This document shows positions 11,600 through 22,841 of a stretch of DNA of 64,000 nucleotides, piece after piece. A model generated the notes under the pieces. That model was not told the origin of the DNA and did no database searches. It saw only the letters and a list, made by a program, of their open reading frames with translations. How positions within the stretch are numbered: position 1 is the first letter of the stretch; each line of letters opens with the position of its first letter. This DNA comes from Labyrinthula sp. Ha (taxonomy: Eukaryota; Sar; Bigyra; Labyrinthulida; Labyrinthulaceae): the NCBI GenBank assembly GCA_015227615.1, contig JAALGZ010000027.1:248001-312000 (forward strand). The letters run 5' to 3'. Both the position numbers and the translations under genes were made by a program.

Positions 11600-12349
11600 T
11601 CACACTTTTTCTAGTTCTGGTTCTTTCTTGAGTTTTTTCGTGGAAGAAGAAGATTTCTCAAGTTTGATTAATGCTGTCAAACTTTGAGAAAGACTGGAAG
11701 TTTTTCTCTTCAATCTTTGAAAGTCTTTATAATGGTTGGTTTTTGCCCCCTGCTCCTGCTTCAAAGTTCTTAGTGTCTGATCTACAGAGTCCTTCTTGCT
11801 TCTCCATTCTTGCTCAAGAATTTTGTACTTTTTTATCAACACTTCAATTAGACTACTGTTTACATCTCTCGAGTTTATCTGTTGTCTGTTCGTCTTAGTG
11901 CTAGCTTCTACACTTTCTTGCCGCAGCAAACGAAGCTGATTATTAGTTTCTCTCTCGATTCTCAAGAGGTCATCAGTCTTATTAACATTCTTTTCCATAA
12001 CATTGAGCTTCGTTTCACATTCATTAAGTTTTTTTTTTAGTGATTTAATTTCATCATCTTTCCTTGTAACCTCATTTAACTGTTTCAACACTAATTTAAC
12101 TTTCTCTTCTCTTAAACAATCCAACTCTGACGATTGCTCTTTACCTTTCTCATCTCTAAAAACATATTCCCTTTCCCGTTCAATTAATTTAATCTCAAAC
12201 TCTCTGCAAAGTACTTGTGCTTTCCAAAAATCCATTTTGCTTTTAAACGGTATTCTATCGCGTTTGGAGTGTTTTAAACAAGAACTTTCATGTTTTATTC
12301 GTGCTATAAAATGTTCATAGATACATTTTTCTTGGTACAGGACTTCCAT
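11600..12349 (-). CDS. Coiled-coil protein of unknown function, 249 residues
   Basis: A single open frame begins with ATG at 12349. It is very rich in Lys, Glu, Leu and Asn. Heptad-like stretches run from about residue 60 to 225 (for example LREEKVKLVLKQLNEV, IKSLKKKLNECETKL and LIEVLIKKYKILEQEW), which predicts a long alpha-helical coiled coil. The tail is basic and Ser-rich, then KKEPELEKV. There is no signal peptide or membrane segment. It is head-to-head with the eIF3h gene (145 bp between start codons) and tail-to-tail with the armadillo gene. I do not recognise an ortholog; coiled coils alone do not reveal a role. Confidence 0.7.
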   Translation of the reverse strand: MEVLYQEKCIYEHFIARIKHESSCLKHSKRDRIPFKSKMDFWKAQVLCREFEIKLIEREREYVFRDEKGKEQSSELDCLREEKVKLVLKQLNEVTRKDDEIKSLKKKLNECETKLNVMEKNVNKTDDLLRIERETNNQLRLLRQESVEASTKTNRQQINSRDVNSSLIEVLIKKYKILEQEWRSKKDSVDQTLRTLKQEQGAKTNHYKDFQRLKRKTSSLSQSLTALIKLEKSSSSTKKLKKEPELEKV

Positions 12350-12494
12350 GGAAATTTGTATCTTCTACAAAAGTATCTCTGCTAAGATATTGCTAATAAG
12401 GAATTTCAATTGACAATCATTCTGCTATGGCACAAAGTTTTCCGCCACGTCATCAATATGTAAGTAATCCATACAACCATCAACATTCAAAACA
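12350..12494. promoter_or_regulatory. Shared divergent promoter region, 145 bp
   Basis: Only 145 bp separate the ATG of the minus-strand coiled-coil gene from the ATG of the plus-strand eIF3h gene. Both promoters and both leaders must lie here or overlap the genes. No clear TATA element can be assigned. The eIF3h side contains an upstream ORF. Confidence 0.55.
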
Positions 12495-12498
12495 ATGA
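12427..12498 (+). CDS. Upstream ORF overlapping the eIF3h start
   Basis: An ATG at 12427 opens a 23-codon frame (MAQSFPPRHQYVSNPYNHQH, then SKQ). Its TGA (12496-12498) overlaps the main ATG (12495-12497) as ATGA. If the transcript begins upstream of 12427, ribosomes would have to scan past it or reinitiate to make eIF3h. Translation is inferred, not shown. The peptide is Gln/His/Pro-rich and resembles no domain. Confidence 0.4.
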   Translation: MAQSFPPRHQYVSNPYNHQHSKQ

Positions 12499-13583
12499 AT
12501 CCATGGAATAAACAAGCAACAACACCAAAGGCTCAAATTTCATGGGGTCCAGCCTCCCCGATATCCCCTAAATCCGGATATTCTTCAAAATTCAAGCCTT
12601 CTTCTCCAAAACAACCGCAGGCCTTTGCTCAAAAAACCCAATCCAGTACTCCAAAGGTGAAAGAGCCTACTGAAATTGCATCTGTTCTAGTGGACCCACT
12701 TTTTCTTCTGAAAATTCAAGATCAAGCACATCAAAACTCAAAATCTACTAACTCATCTGAACTATCTTTTGGAATTGCTCTCGGCATAGAATCATCTGAA
12801 TTGACAACTTCTGAAGAGAAAGAAATTGAAAAGGATGTGCTTGAAGTCACGGGAAACGTTCCTGTAAGAAGTTTGAAAACCATATCCACGAAAATTGCTC
12901 GAGATGAACTTTTTCACAAGCTGCGAGATCTTCCAATTGATTATAACTGCGTTGGAATGTATGTAAACTGCTCGTTTGGAAACTTTTGCGATACATCAAT
13001 AATAAAAACTTTTGCAACCCTGCAAAATGAACTTGATGTTCATGGAAAAGCAAGAAGTGTTTTAATTGTATATGACTATGAAATTATCGCGTTCAAAGCC
13101 TACAGAGTAGATTTAACTAAACAACAGTTTTTACTTGAGGTTCCTGTTCTGGTGAGATCAGGAATTTATGACAAAGTGTTTACTGCGCAGCTTTTAAGCG
13201 GATCAAATAGAGCAAGTGTAAGTAGATTGAGTCTCGAGTTGGAAAACCGGTTGGAAGGAAGTTTTGAAAGGATTCTTGAACAGCTTGCTAAAGTAGAGAG
13301 TGATGACAATAAGAAGAGCTATTATAATAGACTTGTGAGCAAGCAGATGCAGCAAAGGAATAAATGGTTGCAAGAAAGGAAGGAAGAGAACAAACTGCGA
13401 GCGAAGAAGGGGTTAAATCTTCTTCCAGAGTATGATGGAAACGATCCAGTTTGGAAGGACCTAAGTTCTAGTAAACCCGATGAAATTGATGAAAAGATAA
13501 GAAAACAACAAGTTAGTATTTTTTGCGACATACTTGAAGATTTTTCTGCAGCAACTTTACCAAAAGTATATCTTACAAAATAA
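12495..13583 (+). CDS. EIF3H: Translation initiation factor 3 subunit H
   Basis: This 362-residue protein is close to the usual 340-350 of the family. After a Pro/Ser/Lys-rich N-terminus (about 1-55) comes a divergent MPN domain (about 60-210), starting ASVLVDPLFLLKIQDQA and including NCVGMYVNCSFGNF and FKAYRVDLTKQQFLLEVPVL. The C-terminal helical part is the clearest signature: YYNRLVSKQMQQRNKWLQER, then a LPEYD segment, then IRKQQVSIFCDILEDFSAAT and LPKVYL at the end, matching the family's ending in order and spacing. The subunit belongs to the eIF3 complex on the 40S ribosome in the cytoplasm; in plants it supports reinitiation after upstream ORFs. I saw no metal-binding JAMM motif, as expected for eIF3h. 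No intron is needed. Its stop lies 87 bp from that of the convergent downstream gene. Confidence 0.85.
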   Translation: MNPWNKQATTPKAQISWGPASPISPKSGYSSKFKPSSPKQPQAFAQKTQSSTPKVKEPTEIASVLVDPLFLLKIQDQAHQNSKSTNSSELSFGIALGIESSELTTSEEKEIEKDVLEVTGNVPVRSLKTISTKIARDELFHKLRDLPIDYNCVGMYVNCSFGNFCDTSIIKTFATLQNELDVHGKARSVLIVYDYEIIAFKAYRVDLTKQQFLLEVPVLVRSGIYDKVFTAQLLSGSNRASVSRLSLELENRLEGSFERILEQLAKVESDDNKKSYYNRLVSKQMQQRNKWLQERKEENKLRAKKGLNLLPEYDGNDPVWKDLSSSKPDEIDEKIRKQQVSIFCDILEDFSAATLPKVYLTK

Positions 13584-13670
13584 AAAACTCAAGTTTTAAA
13601 ACTTTTTCATGCGCAATAATTACACTTTCTATTTTCAAGCTCGTTAAATACAAATCCACCTCAAAGTGTC

Positions 13671-14287
13671 TTAGAATCGTCGACCAACTTGATTCCTATC
13701 TTGACGGAAAATGTTACACTCATGGCGATTTTCGTGCTGAACAACAGCTTTATAAGTAGAAGAACCAAATGTATCTTGTTCTAATTTCAACAAAACAGAC
13801 CATAAGATACCCCCTTTTGGAAACATTAAGTCAACTCCAATACTTTGGAACGACTTCTTAATTTCTTTAAGGTTTCTTCTTTGTTCTAATATTAAATAAG
13901 CAAGTGCGACAGCATCTGGTTCACCATAAGCAATTAGTTCACCAACGACCAATAACACCTTTGCATTTTGGTTTTGGGCACGGACATCCTTTATCTGTTC
14001 TATAGTATCAAGGATAACTTCATATGCATCTATGAAACTATGTTCTGTAAGGTTTCGAGAGCGGCAATCAATGCCACTCCTTCCAAATCCTATACCTTCA
14101 TCCAAACATTTTATGACTATCGAAAACTCTTTTCGCAAGTTTTCTGGCAAACAATAATACGTGGTGTAACGAACCTGGAACACAATATCCTCAACAACGG
14201 GGTAAATAAATAAGGCACTCCTTTGGGTTAACTATAAAGTTAATAAATAAGGCATACACATACTGGATCGATATTTAAAGATAACAT
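13671..14287 (-). CDS. Unknown conserved-looking protein, 194 residues, 2 exons
   Basis: The long frame has no ATG at its 5' end and an in-frame TAG just upstream. Removing a 32-nt intron (14232-14263) joins it to an 8-codon first exon with ATG at 14287 (MLSLNIDP), giving 194 residues in frame. The sequence is a mix of helical and hydrophobic strand-like segments (KVLLVVGELIAYGEPDAVAL, LAYLILEQRRNLKEIKKSF) with no signal peptide and a basic C-terminus. I do not recognise the family. It is convergent with eIF3h. Confidence 0.65.
14232..14263 (-). other. Spliceosomal intron, 32 nt
   Basis: On the minus strand it begins GTATGTG and ends CTTTATAG, with a TTAAC branch-like motif 9 nt before the end. 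Removal (phase 0) removes an in-frame TAG and supplies a start codon. Confidence 0.75.
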
Positions 14288-17200
14288 CTTGTTTTTGACG
14301 AAGTGACGATGTAGTTGTATTCAAGAATAACGGTTTAATTCAAACGAGAATTGAAACGACTTATAATTGAAAAGCGAAAATCATAAACATGATATATTGA
14401 GATTATGCAATTGCCCAAAATAATGGGGAGAAGAAATTAGGCTTTGAACTCCGTACTTTACACGCTTTGTGACGACTTTCATAAAATTAGGGATACCGTT
14501 TGATATTATTATTATATATATCAAACGAACTTTGAGGAGTTTAAATTTACTTTGAGTGAGTTTGAGGTTTTTCCCATACACTTTTGGTGAGTCTTGATAT
14601 TTTCATGAGTATCATTTAAGGTTCTGATCAGGTGGCCCACCTAGTAATGCGTTTCAATGCTTTGTCTCAATAACAACATTGAAAATACTACTTACGGTCT
14701 AGATCTATTTTTCTATTCCCATCTATTCCCTTGATATTGCTGGACCATGTGGTTCATCTGGCATGGTTTTCATACACTGCAAGAAAAGTAAGAGAAAGTA
14801 TCTGGACAATTGAACGTTGGGCCATGTCGCCCCAATATTACTTAAGGTAGTTTAATTTATTAAAAAATGCCATCTATCATTTCAGGAATATCAAAGGACA
14901 GAAAAAAATCAAACTTCTAATTTTTTTAATTATATGATATGAGCTTTGATATTTTTTCCTTAAACAGTATCCAAATGAGAAATTAGTGTAATCGATGACA
15001 AAGTTTGTATTTTTAATGGGTCGTTTTTTCGGGCCATACTCCTAACTTATTGAATTCTGGGTCTTGTGACTTTGATTGAGAAACATATATGGCAAGAAAA
15101 GAGGAAGCACGAAAATAATGGAAGATATTTGAGGCTGCTGGGAGGCAAAAGGGAAAAATCTGGGAAAGAAGAAACTTAATTGAGATTATTTACAACAACC
15201 GAGCCAAGAAATAGATTAAGCAATTGGGTACCGTAGTTGCCTTCCCTAGCAGCAGTTGTTTTCTTCTTGAGCCTGAATCAAACCACTCTACATTCCACGA
15301 ATTAACTGTTATAAATGAACATATCTGTTTTGGTACTCATAGCTCTGATCTCTTTTCATTCAAAATACGTTTACGTTGCCTCATGTTTCATAAAGCTCCC
15401 TCCCATGGCTCAACACACTTAGTAATCGCCTTTCATCCTCAATTCCTGGGATGTTTCTTGAGCATCAATCATGGAACAATAATGATTAATATGTCTCTCA
15501 CAATGTGCAGAACCTTGCCGTAAACATCAATAATAGTTCTTGTTTCACTTTCTATTCTTTCACGTATTTTTCGTGAGTTTTCCTATTTTTAGTACTTCGT
15601 TTCTTGTTGATTTTAAGTTTTTGTGGCTTCTGGTCTTACATTCTTGAAATCCTGAATATGAACTTGGAAGAATTTGTCTTTTAAAGGAGCCACTTTCAAG
15701 TGATTTACCAAACTTATAGTTAGGTATAGGTATTGCACTTTCTTTTGGTATAAAGGGCTGTCCTAAAACCGAAACAGCTTGCAACTAAATGTGGGAAGAA
15801 TCTTCTGAACTTACAGTAGCGGGTTTTCAAACATTGTAAAAGCTCATTCATTCTTGGGTAGCATAGAATTGACTTTACAAAACAAGTCTTCCGCAGTAGA
15901 TCTAGAACTTCTTTGTCAATATCAGAATGGTTTATAGAAAACTTAATCAAACATGGTAGGAGTCAGTTCTTCAGTTCATAAGACTTGAATGGTACCACTC
16001 CTGCACAAACAAACTGATGAGAAATATTACTATTGAAATGGTTTTTATTTTTAATCCATTTATCAATAAGAAATTCATGTATTGATTGGAATTATCAAAT
16101 TATTCTTACCTTATTTTTATGATTACATTTTTTGAGCCGCAATAATTACCAATGAACATTCAAAATGACTTAGGATTTATAAATTATTGTCAATGAGAAA
16201 AGCATAGCAAAGAAAAATAAAAAGAAGGCAGAATTCATCCCAACTCATAGCTTAAGAATCCTCAAACCGGTATCTATAGGAGCAGTTCCTTGTATTGCCA
16301 AGGTGATGGAAAATTGTCTTTTCAAGTAGCTATGAACTCGGTTCTACAGGCCATAATTTTGAACTCTTCCTAAGACGTTCATTGCCTACCACAGAGGTAG
16401 AACCCTGGGTATTTAGACCGAGAACGTTAAGCTCATTAGAAAGATGGGGGTAATGATCAACAGTAAGTAACGATCCAATCATAATGAGAAACCAGAGTCA
16501 GATACTTGTATTTATGCTATTTAGATCAAACTTTTTACATGAATTCTGACAACCTGATTAGGTTAGAAATTTACCCTAGAGAACAGCCTGTCTAATGATC
16601 AATATTACTGGAGACGAAATGTAGACCAGCTCTATGCTGTTCTGCTATCTACTTGCACTACGAGCAAAATAAAACTCTTGTTCAACCAGTAGTAAATAAA
16701 ATACCTAGAGAAAAATTTGCAGAGGAATGCTTTCATACTTCCACAACTCTTTCCTAGTCCCCATGAAGAGCTTCTTTGCGAAACACAATCGACTCAAGAC
16801 ACAACAAATTCGTTCAAATAAACATGTTTTTACTTCGTGGAAACAAATGCAGCCATCTATGAACATATATAATCACTTCAGTATAAGAGAAACCATGGTG
16901 TCTTGAGGAGTTCTTTTAGTGAAAACTTGGTTCGTCTAGCTGCTATGGCCTTCGTATATAGCCGCCAGAGGATTTTTTAAGGAACTCTTTTTGTATTGAT
17001 GTATTAATTGAATTAACTGCTACAATACAACATAAAATACGAATTTTCCTGAAATTGGTAACGGCGAACAAAGAAGCTCCTTCAAAAAGAAATACTCTCG
17101 TCCTATTCCCCACTGTACGGCCTCCTACAGAAATATAAATGCTAAATTTTACTTAAGCGACCAATAGGTAACCCTCTGTTTTCTCGCATACTGTTTCCCA

Positions 17201-19783
17201 AGAAGAGCGTTTTCACTCGAAAGTGTCGGAATAACATTTCCCACAGTGTTTCCACGAAGATATGCTGCGAAACAGTATAGAAAATAGCTACAATGTAGCT
17301 GGGCATCGGTATCGTTAAAGCATTAGATCTAACGGTAACAATTAATCGTTCTTTTACTTTACATGTGGCTAACGTTAGTAGATGCCCAACGTTGGAGGTT
17401 AACGTTAGTGTTAACGTTCCCACGTTAACGCTTCTCAATTTTTTTTGAGGCGAAAACTTAAGACGTGCCTCGTGTTGTTCTGGTATTTTTGGATAACTAC
17501 CATCATGAAATATTCTCAAAAAGAATATGAATAGCATCTACTTATAAAAACGTTGAACATACAAGAGACATAAAACTCAAAAACTCTTGCAATGTGTATG
17601 GAAAACAAACAAATGAATCATGACGTTTAAGAAGAGGGTTAATTCCAGAAACTTGAGGAAGTTCTTCGCAATTTCGTTTTTAACTTTGATTCTTAGCAAT
17701 ACTTAAATTAAATCATTGTGTGTTGTAGATCTGTTCATTGATTTTATCCTAATTCATTAATCCTACCTTAGTACTGCTGCATATTAAAGAAGGAAGAAAA
17801 ATCTGCCTTCCAAGATTAACATTTGGGTTAATAACTGGGAAAAGGTTAAGCTTCATGCACTACAACTTCACTTTCGTTGCTAAATTGTTTCTTGACTTCT
17901 TTTTCCTGCACAACTTTAACCTAGAAATACTAAGTACTAAAACCATAATCAAAATGAACCTCGGAAGATAAATGAGGAGGGGCGTTCAATAATGATAGCT
18001 TCTAAATTTCTGCATTCTAAGTAGCTCATATCTGTTCACCCCAACTTATGGCTGCTCCTCGGTTTTTTTTTGCGACCTTATATGGTTCATTAGTTGTAGG
18101 CCTGTGTATGGAATATTGAACTTTCACAAAATATTGTCAGCTAAGGATAAGCTAGCTTTGGCAGCGAATATGCCAGGTTTTTCTTACGTGCTCTTTTACA
18201 AACATCAACTAACGCTAAACTAACGTTCCAAGGCTAACGATACCTATGTTTAAATAAATCTAAAATTTCAGAAAACGTCTTGGCATGACGATTTCTTATC
18301 CACTAAGCTGTTGCCTATCGGGTTACCTGCTTAAAAAATGAAAAAGTAGTCAAAGATGCTTTATTGATTGATTCGGAGCCAGCTGAAGTCTGTCGGAGTG
18401 GATACTAAGAACTCTTGATAGCATGTGCGCGCATGTGATAAAATAGTCATGAACATGATCTTAAGTTTAACCCAAGAACGCTCTTTGAGATCACACTCTT
18501 CTACACCCTGCAAACGGTATATGTATTTTCGATACTAGAACTTGGGGAAATATTTCTTAGAGTTAAAATGCAATCTCACAAAATGATATTAACCAACTCC
18601 AACAGCCAACATTCTCCCTGGTTGACATACTAAGAAGCGGCCTCGGGGAATGAATTATTTTGCCTGACTTTGGTTGACTTGATAAAGCGCTGTCTGCTAT
18701 TATGAAGCGGGTTTCTATTACTTGTCCACTGATTTGATAGCTGAATAAGCCGACGCTCACATTGGGAAGCAAGTCGACAATTTCACTACAGCTAAACTGA
18801 AAAAGACCAGCTTCACATGTCGAGCTCCTTTAGAAGTAATCTTTGAAGTAGAGCACTAACCGTCTTCATTTTTTTCACGTTCTCAGCAAGAACAAAGGGG
18901 ACTCTTATCCTACTCATACTAAACTTAAACTTTAAAGGTAAACTTGAAAGGAAACAGGTGCAATGATCCTGGTATGTAGTTGGCGAATCTCTTTTGTATC
19001 TTTCTCTGAGCATAGGATTGAATTAGTTGATTGTATATTAGCTATTTGAATTCTACAGCGCCAAATAGATTAAAACAGAAGAATGTTTTTTTCAGCAAAA
19101 AGCCAAAGCATAAAATTTTGGACTCAAGACTTACCTGTTCAGTTTTGACTCAAAATGATCCTTGGGTTGGAACTGGTTGTCTAATATTGTGAAGAATTTG
19201 TCAAGCGGGATAACTTTTCTCCTTTTCTTCGAACAGTTATTATCTATATGTTCATGAGCATATCTGCACATGTTAGTCTTTTTGGCAGTATTGGAGATAC
19301 TTTACTCGAGTAGATCATGTTGCAAAAAAGTCAACATACCTAGCTACGAAACCTTAATACAGTAATCCTGCATTCAGGACCAGAATTTCCACTAAACGAG
19401 CGAGAAATCGATACATTCAACTACTCCCCAATACGCCATTCACATGAAAACAAGATTTTCTCGAAGCATTCTTGAATCCAACAATCTCCTTTTACTCAAA
19501 CTCTTGTGATTGAATGGAGGAAAATGTTCTTCTACCAGTACAGAGTAATAGAGCAGGAACAGTCTCATTCTCAAACTTTTCTACATAACCAAGACCAATA
19601 TATCTCGAAATAATCGAAACTTCCCGACATTCAGTAATATCGTATTGAGCTACAGCAATAACAGGCTGTCGTTCCAAATCGTGTTCCAGGTTCTATGTGC
19701 CGTCTTTTGGGAAGAAGTAATAAAAACACACAAAACCAAACAAAAAAATATCAAATCTTTTCTCCACCCCATAAATAAGTATT
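14288..19783. other. Gene-poor stretch, mostly nothing recognised
   Basis: No gene is supportable. Orphan frames of 66-131 residues (for example 15224-15523 plus, 17142-17537 minus) carry no known motif. A possible non-autonomous element lies at 17.31-18.24 kb. Confidence 0.5.
17310..18239. repeat. Possible non-autonomous element with TAACG-rich ends
   Basis: GGTATCGTTA at 17310-17319 is matched by its inverted complement TAACGATACC near 18230. Both ends carry clustered short repeats built on TAACG or AACGTTAG: about eight copies between 17310 and 17430, and three between 18209 and 18239. No coding capacity lies between. This looks like the subterminal repeat arrays of some DNA transposons. 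The inverted repeat is only 10 bp, no target duplication was found, and chance is possible. Confidence 0.3.
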
Positions 19784-20380
19784 ATGAGTTCAAAATTATT
19801 TAGAAGCACTTGCATTCCAACAAGTACAAACAGCCAAGCTTCAAAATTGAATACTTCAGTTGTTTTGCCAACCAACGACGAAAAGAATGTCGTCTTTGAG
19901 GAGAAACTTGCGCTCCCAATGCTGCCTTTGGTTACGCGAAGGAATGCCCTCGCTGATGGACTGTCCATTAAAGAAACCTTTTCAAAGAAGAAGGGTACAA
20001 CCAAAGTTCCCTCTGTAGCTTCAGTTGTTTCAGGGATTATAAAAAAGGTTAAGCGAAAGAGCAGCGGTAATCGACCGGTTTTCAAGAGCATGGATGTTGA
20101 TTTCGATGAATCAGAACATTTTGATACAATAGATCCAGTGAGACGACCTACCTATAAACCAGAGGATTTTGATGAGGTTGATCAGTTATACAACGCCCTA
20201 TTGTCTCTTGCAAAAGGAAATAGACAACACACATCTTTTGCAGTAGGCGACCACCAAGAAAGTTTTGATAATGACTGCGATTCTCTGGATGAAGGTTTGT
20301 TGGAGATGTTGAAGGAGCCCTTCGATAGTGATGATGACATGGATGGTTTTACATACATTGGTTCTGAATTTTCCGCATGA
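19784..20380 (+). CDS. Unknown protein, 198 residues, acidic C-terminal half
   Basis: ATG at 19784 opens an uninterrupted frame ending in TGA. The N-terminal half is Ser/Thr/Lys-rich with basic clusters (IIKKVKRKSSGNRP), the second half is strongly acidic (VDFDESEHFDTIDPV, KEPFDSDDDMDGF). Low hydrophobicity and no membrane segment suggest a soluble, largely disordered protein. It is tail-to-tail with the next gene (71 bp between stops). I do not recognise a family. Codon pattern and length make it a likely real gene. Confidence 0.6.
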   Translation: MSSKLFRSTCIPTSTNSQASKLNTSVVLPTNDEKNVVFEEKLALPMLPLVTRRNALADGLSIKETFSKKKGTTKVPSVASVVSGIIKKVKRKSSGNRPVFKSMDVDFDESEHFDTIDPVRRPTYKPEDFDEVDQLYNALLSLAKGNRQHTSFAVGDHQESFDNDCDSLDEGLLEMLKEPFDSDDDMDGFTYIGSEFSA

Positions 20381-20451
20381 ATATATATTTAACTGTGGTG
20401 TGTTCCAGTCTGTTTTTACGAGCTTTTCTTTTGGATAGAAAATAACAGTGT

Positions 20452-21603
20452 TTATGTGTTGTCTGATATAAAAGTTGTAACTTCTTTTACTCTCTTTAGT
20501 ACTTCTTCTGTCTTCTCAACAGCAGTTTCATCAAAGTTCAGTTTTCCTTTTTTCAAGAAGACTTTATCCAACTGTACATTCCACTTTTTTATCTCAGCTT
20601 CAAGGTCACCCCTCTTCTTTCCATACCAAGACATGGTTTCAGTTCTTCCAACCTGCTTATTCTCAAGATAGTTCCTTTCTACCTCCAGCAGTTTCCTATT
20701 TAACACCTTTATTTGGGATTGAGCAATCGCAGCACACAGTAGATAGTGCATATGCACTTCATCTTTTTGCGTTATCTCAAATGAGCCATACCCAGTCACC
20801 GTGCCCTCTTCTACATCTATGCCAAAAAAGCTTTTAACACTTTTTGTAACTCCTGAAGATTGAATAAATCCATCTTTTTCACTTTGAACCCTAGGTATAT
20901 TCTTCTTGGTTTTCACCCTTATCTTGACTAGTTTGACTTCGCCAACCGATAACCTAGTCTGCAACATTCTAACTTTTGCTCGTCCAGTTTTCATCATTTC
21001 CCTGAGACAAAACTCATCATACGTTTCTTTCAAGTATGGATTTTCTGGCTTTTTGTTCTCTTGAACAAAGGCAAACTCACTGGAAAAGGGCTTCCAACAT
21101 TCAAACGAAATGTTATCAAAATCAGAATCTAATAGGTTTGTAGAGAGTCCAAATACGCATAATATGAAACCTCCAGGCACCAATACTCGTTCATTTATTT
21201 TCAAATAGCTAATTTTCTTGTTAACAAATTTTGGGATTAATTCTTTCACAACTAAAATTCCTTCCTTTTGAAGTTCATCTTCAACGGTTACACCCAAACT
21301 TCTGTTATTCTCTGGGAAAAGATCTTGATTTAATAAAAAACGAAGAAAAAATTTGACTACACTTTTATACCAAAATGTCTCGGAGGTGGGTTCTTCTATT
21401 GCAAACAGCATGCCTTTACTCTTCCAGTTTCGGGCTAGACTAGGCAAGGCGAGGTTAGTTTGTAGGTTTTTCGGAAGATATTTATAAATTAAGAAAGGAT
21501 AATCAAACTTTGATACCTTAGCAATCAGCTTGGGATACCAGTAACGTGACTTCTCGTCGGAATATCCAGATGAACGTAGCGTGATATGAATTTGGTTATA
21601 CAT
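20452..21603 (-). CDS. Unknown protein, 383 residues
   Basis: A single frame begins with ATG at 21603. The first half has mixed aromatic and hydrophobic segments (YWYPKLIAKVSKFDYPFLIY, VKFFLRFLLNQDLFPE, RVLVPGGFILCVFGL). The C-terminal 110 residues are charged and probably helical or coiled-coil (LLEVERNYLENKQVG, VEKTEEVLKRVKEV). There is no signal peptide and no clear catalytic motif. The same frame stays open for 75 more codons upstream behind a single TAA (21625-21627). I cannot assign a function. Confidence 0.65.
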   Translation of the reverse strand: MYNQIHITLRSSGYSDEKSRYWYPKLIAKVSKFDYPFLIYKYLPKNLQTNLALPSLARNWKSKGMLFAIEEPTSETFWYKSVVKFFLRFLLNQDLFPENNRSLGVTVEDELQKEGILVVKELIPKFVNKKISYLKINERVLVPGGFILCVFGLSTNLLDSDFDNISFECWKPFSSEFAFVQENKKPENPYLKETYDEFCLREMMKTGRAKVRMLQTRLSVGEVKLVKIRVKTKKNIPRVQSEKDGFIQSSGVTKSVKSFFGIDVEEGTVTGYGSFEITQKDEVHMHYLLCAAIAQSQIKVLNRKLLEVERNYLENKQVGRTETMSWYGKKRGDLEAEIKKWNVQLDKVFLKKGKLNFDETAVEKTEEVLKRVKEVTTFISDNT

Positions 21604-21624
21604 TTTCTCGGTCCCTTGGTAATG

Positions 21625-21852
21625 TTATATTGCGTTAGTTTTAGCGTCTAGCAGTTGTTGCCAATAAGATTTCTTGTCTCCGGAGTCAAATTCTCCAAAG
21701 TCTAATTGGCTCAATTTCTTAACTGCCCAAAATAATGATTCAAAAATAGACAAGTGAACAAAATTTAACTCAGAAAACAAAAAGCAATCACAAGCATCAT
21801 TCCAGAGAACGAAACAAAGGAGAAAGAACCAGCTAATGATAGATTCAACTTT
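21625..21852 (-). other. Open stretch directly upstream of the 383-residue gene
   Basis: Seventy-five sense codons, in the same frame as the 383-residue protein, end with TAA eight codons before its ATG. The last part reads like real protein (LFWAVKKLSQLDFGEFDSGD, then KKSYWQQLLDAK). There is no ATG, and no GT on the minus strand within 21601-21720, so an ordinary intron cannot remove the stop. It could be the last exon of another gene or a former N-terminus. Confidence 0.3.
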
Positions 21853-21855
21853 TTA

Positions 21856-22841
21856 TTCAGTATTCGAACATAAGTTGATGTTCAAAGACCTTCAAAGAGT
21901 AATTTTGAAGGCATATCAGGAAAGATAGCTTCAAAAAGTGATATTTAAAACCTTAGATAAGTTTCACTGAACTTATTAAAGACACCGGGGGCTCAACAAT
22001 TGGTATTCTCATGAAAACCAAGCTTGTAAGTATATGTACAAGTTCTTTTCTACGTGGATCAAGCTATTTTTCAAAGTGAACGAGCAAAAACAGAACCACA
22101 TGGTGATAATTCAAAAATATTTCTCTACAAGAAGGGGGTGTAAGGAAACAAAAGGTATTCTCTTAATGTTTTACTAGTTCTGTTGCTACTCAAGAGGTTG
22201 TTTTTTGTTTCGCACAGAAAGTTGAAAAAAATCATGAACCAAGAAGAAACGGAAAAAGAGAGATAGTTGGAAGAATTACCTTACAGTGTATGATAGAGTG
22301 GCGGGTTCAGCTATCATTCCAAGAGTTATTTATGAAAAAAGAGATCATAAAATAGAAAAACAAGGTTTTGGTTCAAAGGTTTTCACAAACAAAAGTTTAA
22401 TGATCAAAAAACAAAAAACAAAAATAGTTGGAGTTCTTTATGCAATATATTCAAAGATCGGGAAAAGAAAAAAATAAAAATTTTGGGGTTACGGGTTTTG
22501 CTAGATAAAAATTGAGGGACTAATAACAAAAAGAAAGATGGAAGGGTTTGTTTCCGGTTCAATATGTTCAAGTATTTGGAAGATCAATACAAAAAGAGGG
22601 GGGTTTCGTTCAGGTTTAATCATACAAAAAAAATTAAAGCACCACGAAAAGAAAAAGTAAAGTAGACACTTTTACGTTTAAAAATTATGTTTAAGGGAGA
22701 AGAAAACAAGAAATAAGGGAAGAGTGATCTTCAGTTATTGCCTATGGAGGTTAATTAGGAGAAGTCCATTGCTGACGCCATTTTTTTCCCTTTCCCTTCC
22801 TTCTGACTCTTTTCCTTGTCGACTCAAACAATTAACTCACT
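21856..22841. other. No gene recognised; purine-rich plus strand
   Basis: About 22.08-22.75 kb is markedly rich in A and G on the plus strand, with recurrent GAAAA/AAAAG runs. The 63-residue frame at 22286-22477 follows from that bias and is not supported as a gene. Confidence 0.5.

Noticed and set aside
19492-19690. Minus-strand frame reading IAVAQYDITECREVSIISRY
   Set aside because: It looks somewhat protein-like but has no ATG, and no intron of the GTA...TAG type joins it to an upstream exon.
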